Below are positions 60,600-64,000 of a DNA stretch of 64,000 bases, piece by piece (the stretch's first letter is position 1; each line of letters begins with the position of its first letter). The notes beneath the pieces were generated by a model that was not told where the DNA came from, searched no databases, and worked only from the letters and a program-made list of their open reading frames with translations. The position numbers and the translations under genes are program-made. This DNA is from Larimichthys crocea (lineage: Eukaryota; Chordata; Actinopteri; Sciaenidae), in the NCBI RefSeq assembly GCF_000972845.2, contig NC_040018.1, positions 15,473,157-15,537,156 on the forward strand. Reading direction: 5' to 3'.

Positions 60600-61629
60600 G
60601 CGTCTGGAGGTTTCTCACTAAGTGGTCATCTTTTTCAAAGCTACTGCTAAACATGTCTGTAACCTGACCTCATCGTACTGAGCCTCAACCTCACATCGGG
60701 TGGCCACACCAAAGCCTAAATATAACTTCTCCTAAAAAGAAGAACTCTTTGGTCCATGCTACACAAAGTTAAGTTTTATAGATATTGTGTACGATTCAGC
60801 TATAACAACATAACACACTCTCAGATGCTTTTTGCTGTCATCATTTAGTGCAACTCATGCAGTTCGTGAGACGAAAATAATTAAGGGAATGAAATGAAGA
60901 GAGGTTTATTACTTCCTGAACAGCGACAGCTCGCATCTATTAGCGCTCCAGCCTGCTGATGTATCTGCTGATGAGCTATGGCCAAGTAATGACGTGCTCG
61001 GCTGGCTGTGAATCTATAGGTCTCTCCCTAAGTCTACTCTTTCTGGCTCCCAGGCTCTGGATGGAAAACCACAGTCACTAAATCAAACCCATCCGGAGGG
61101 AAGACGAGAGAGAGTGAAAGAGAGGGAGAGAGAGTGAGTATGCAGAGGGGGGGTTAACGGCCTGTTTCTCAGCCTTTCGGAGAGAGGAATGTGTTGGAAA
61201 GGGTACAAATCAACCAGAAGTGACTGCACAATAAGGTCAGTGTGATCAGAGGAGAATCCTGACTCAAACGCAAGACACGCACAAACAAACATGCACAGAA
61301 ACAAACACATTAAGCACACACATGCAAACACAGTGAGTGATTGAGTCGGGGCATAACCCCGTGCCCACCCTGTGAGTGGCTAATAACCGTGGCACAGTGC
61401 CAAACCCACTGTCTCCTGACTAATTCCCCCCATGCCCGCCAGGACTGGCGCCACACTGCAGAACAGAGCTCTGTTTCTCAAAAATCCTGTGATCATTACA
61501 TTACTGAATCACTCAAATAGATGGATGAAAAAACAGCCTCAGAGGCCATACAGCTTGCTCGCCCCCTGAAGAAAAGATATAATAGAACAGACAATGGGAA
61601 CACTGAATTAATATTTGTTTGTTGAGACT

Positions 61630-61633
<4 letters not shown>
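60600..61633. other. Non-coding DNA
   Basis: A conserved-looking patch lies at 60890-61020, with TTATTACTTCC, CTATTAGCGCTCC and TAATGACGTGC. The palindrome AACAGAGCTCTGTT lies at 61462-61475. No exon is recognised. Confidence 0.5.

Positions 61634-61669
<36 letters not shown>
61634..61669. repeat. (CA)n microsatellite
   Basis: Perfect CA array of about 36 bp. Confidence 0.96.
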
Positions 61670-61671
<2 letters not shown>

Positions 61672-63681
61672 CAATGCCCACTCTGCTGGGCTGGAAAAAG
61701 AGGGCAGTGAGGTGGCGCTCTGCCAAGCGTGGTGCTGCCAAGAGACTCGGTATACCCTAGTCTCCAGTGGCATTTTAATCACACATACACACACACACTT
61801 CCATCTGCTGTGCTTCATGGGAGCGGTGGCAAGCTTGTCGCTGTCATTCGAAGTTAGCCCACCCTCCTGCCATCTCTACTGAGGGTGACAAAAGAAAAGA
61901 AGAAAAGAGAGGCAGTGGGGTAGTGGGGGGCAAGCAGTGGCATTCCTCTCCATTCCTGCTCTGTTGCCCTCTGATCTCTCTCTCCAAACACATCCCCGGT
62001 CGTCTCTCCATTCAGTGTCCTTGTCCTCCTCTCTCCATACTCCCCATACCTTCCTCACCAACCTCCCAGCACACTGCTCCCTTATCCCTCAGCTCAATTC
62101 TGTGTGCGCTCTGCTACTCTCATTCCTCCACCTGCTGCTCTGTTCTCTGGACAAGAGATAGAAGGATGGGCAGCTGTAACCATCCCCTCATGGACAGACT
62201 GTTTCTAATGTGTCATATGTGTGTGTGTGCAGTGTATGTACTCTTGTAGCATGGCTGGTTTAAGACTGAACCAAACTGCTGCGTTCTCCATTCAAGACCG
62301 CTAATGTGAAACGTTAACCACAGTGGCTAAAGCAGCAACTAAGACATGGATCCTCCTCCCAAGCAAATGTGGGTTGCCAGATACTGTGAATTCTCCCCCT
62401 CTGTGCCCCAAACAGCACCCACAACCCATCATCAATGGTGCTCCGTGCTCCCATGGTGGGTGATTGTAATTGTATTGAACTGGCTAGCAGCCAAGCGCAC
62501 AAGTCTGCCAAGTCTGCCAAGTCCAGCTGCGCTGTTGCAATCAAAACACACTCACAGCTCTCAGCACAATCACATCATCAGCATGCGTAATTCCAAGACG
62601 CACATACACACAAACATAAACATATATATCTCTATACATATATGCTAAGTATGAAGACAGAGATGAAACAGATTCATGGAAAAGGCTAAATTCACACAAG
62701 AGGTGAGAGGAGAAGAAGAACAAGAAGAGCATGATGGTACAAACCGTTACCATATATTCTGCCCCTTCTAGAAGTCCAGGGTGTCCCTCCCTCCATTAGA
62801 TGTCTGTGCAGACACTACAGCATGAAGTCGACTTTGTTCCTCCACCACTAATAGTGATGTACTGACTGTTTGGTCGAGTGACTGCTGATGTACGTGAAGG
62901 GTTTCAGTAAATGTGTTAACTGCTCGACGGGCCTGAAGCAGCACATTGTGGTCTGCCCAGGTGTCACAACCTCCCCACTCAAAGTCTGTTTCCTGTCAGA
63001 TAGGTGCTCTTGAGGGACCGCAATATGATAGGACATTTTAAATGAGACATCGGGATCCTCATGTTGAAACATTTCTGATTATTTTAGAAGAGATCTCCTT
63101 AACTCTCTCTCACATACTGACATGCACAAACACTGATATCCAACGTCTTTAACGCCACAACACAGTAAGAAAATACAGTGCCTTCTTCTCCCTGTATTCA
63201 AAGCTAATATTTAAATTAGAGCTGTGACCATTAGGCCATTAAAAATTTACACACTCTCAATTAAAACTCAGCAGAGAGTAAACAGCAGCACTGTGTAGCA
63301 TCAACCATCTAAAATCATCAGCCTCTCCCTCAGTCTTACTCTAGCTGTTGCCTGTTTAATCATTGAAACTCAACAGTCTTACTGTAAGATCACGACTGAT
63401 TGTTCACCTCTCTACTTTATTCTGTGTGAATACCGCAAGCGTGTCTTGTGTCACGTTTCTTAGCCTGTGTGAAGGAAATGGGCCGTGTCATGTTAGTGTG
63501 ATCGGCAGCACAACGCGCATGATGGAGAGCACTTAAATAACTCATGAAAACCCTGTTCTCAACCCACAGTAGACCACTGGGAGGAACGTTCTGTATTGTG
63601 TGTCTGTGGATGTGTGGTGGCCCCCTTTGTCATGACTGCTTAACCAAGTGTCTTCAAGTATGTTGTGGTTAAGCGAGTGTG

Positions 63682-63682
<1 letters not shown>
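61670..63682. other. Non-coding DNA
   Basis: AGGTGGCGCT at 61709-61718 is a partial CTCF-like core. A pyrimidine-rich stretch fills 61940-62150, and a short AAGTCTGCC duplication lies at 62500-62520. The rest is unique. Confidence 0.5.

Positions 63683-63712
<30 letters not shown>
63683..63712. repeat. (TG)n microsatellite
   Basis: TG array of 30 bp. Confidence 0.95.
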
Positions 63713-63715
<3 letters not shown>

Positions 63716-64000
63716 TTCAGTTGGAAAGAGAGTTTGAGATGAGTTTCTGTAAACGACATGGGGGCCCTCACGGCTAAACAGAAATAGCCTCAGAGAAAAG
63801 AGAGAAAGAGGCCTGAGAAGGAGGGAGAAGTGAGAAAGAGAGAAGAAGTAAAAAAAAAAAAGAAGAAGAAGAAGAGAGAGTTAAGAAAATTAGATTTACC
63901 AAACTCCTGTGTTTATCTGTGTAACCATTTGTGTGAGAAAAAAAAAAAAGGAAATAGATACCCAGTGAAAAGGCAGCCCAGCTACACTGATATGAGGAGA
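63713..64000. other. Non-coding purine-rich end of window
   Basis: GA-rich sequence with an A11 then GAA repeat at 63849-63878 and an A12 run near 63938-63949. No gene is seen. Confidence 0.6.

Noticed and set aside
61462..61475. Palindrome AACAGAGCTCTGTT
   Set aside because: Resembles a steroid-receptor palindrome but has the wrong spacing between half-sites.
1..64000. An undescribed defence, biosynthetic or mobile system
   Set aside because: No gene cluster, no conserved operon and no novel protein family is visible; the content is vertebrate non-coding DNA.

Overview
This window looks like non-coding chromosomal DNA from a teleost fish, probably a percomorph. Three things point that way. 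CA/TG microsatellites are very dense. There is an L2/Maui-type LINE whose 3' end has the sequence typical of fish L2 elements. There is also a palindromic MITE-like repeat starting AAAGGAATAGTTC, a family I recognise as widespread in percomorph genomes. No bacterial-style gene packing, operon, CRISPR array, rRNA or tRNA is visible. I recognise no host protein-coding exon, so the window is best read as an intergenic desert or the inside of one or more very large introns. Almost all long open frames are read-through of simple repeats (poly-HT, poly-CV, poly-SL).

Layout. 1-6.9 kb: unique DNA with a 42-base C homopolymer and several CA, CT and TG arrays. 7.0-7.4 kb: a palindromic MITE copy with a second fragment of the same family beside it. 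7.4-10.8 kb: unique and microsatellite-rich DNA. 10.78 to about 13.9 kb: a decayed minus-strand L2-type LINE, the only protein-coding homology in the window. It keeps its 3' tail and the start of ORF1, but has lost most of the endonuclease, the first half of the ORF1 esterase domain and a block in the C-terminal part of the reverse transcriptase. It also carries frameshifts and a 41-bp tandem duplication. 13.9-64 kb: mostly unique DNA with more than 20 further dinucleotide arrays, including a 91-bp TG array at 52.5 kb and a 73-bp AC array at 41.9 kb.

Regulatory-looking islands lie between the repeats. These are a TATA plus three CCAAT boxes at 16.2-16.4 kb, several AT-rich clusters of homeodomain, octamer or TCF-like sites (6.3, 20.0, 51.7, 54.7 and 57.2 kb), and a 14/14 match to the CTCF core at 49.3 kb. 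There is also an unexpected number of direct-repeat-1 (DR1) nuclear-receptor sites (35.4, 40.9, 48.1, 48.3 and 60.6 kb). All of these are sequence-motif inferences that cross-species alignment or chromatin data would have to confirm.

I looked for an undescribed biological system and did not find one. The best leads are the DR1 enrichment, the candidate enhancers and the unusual deletion pattern of the LINE.
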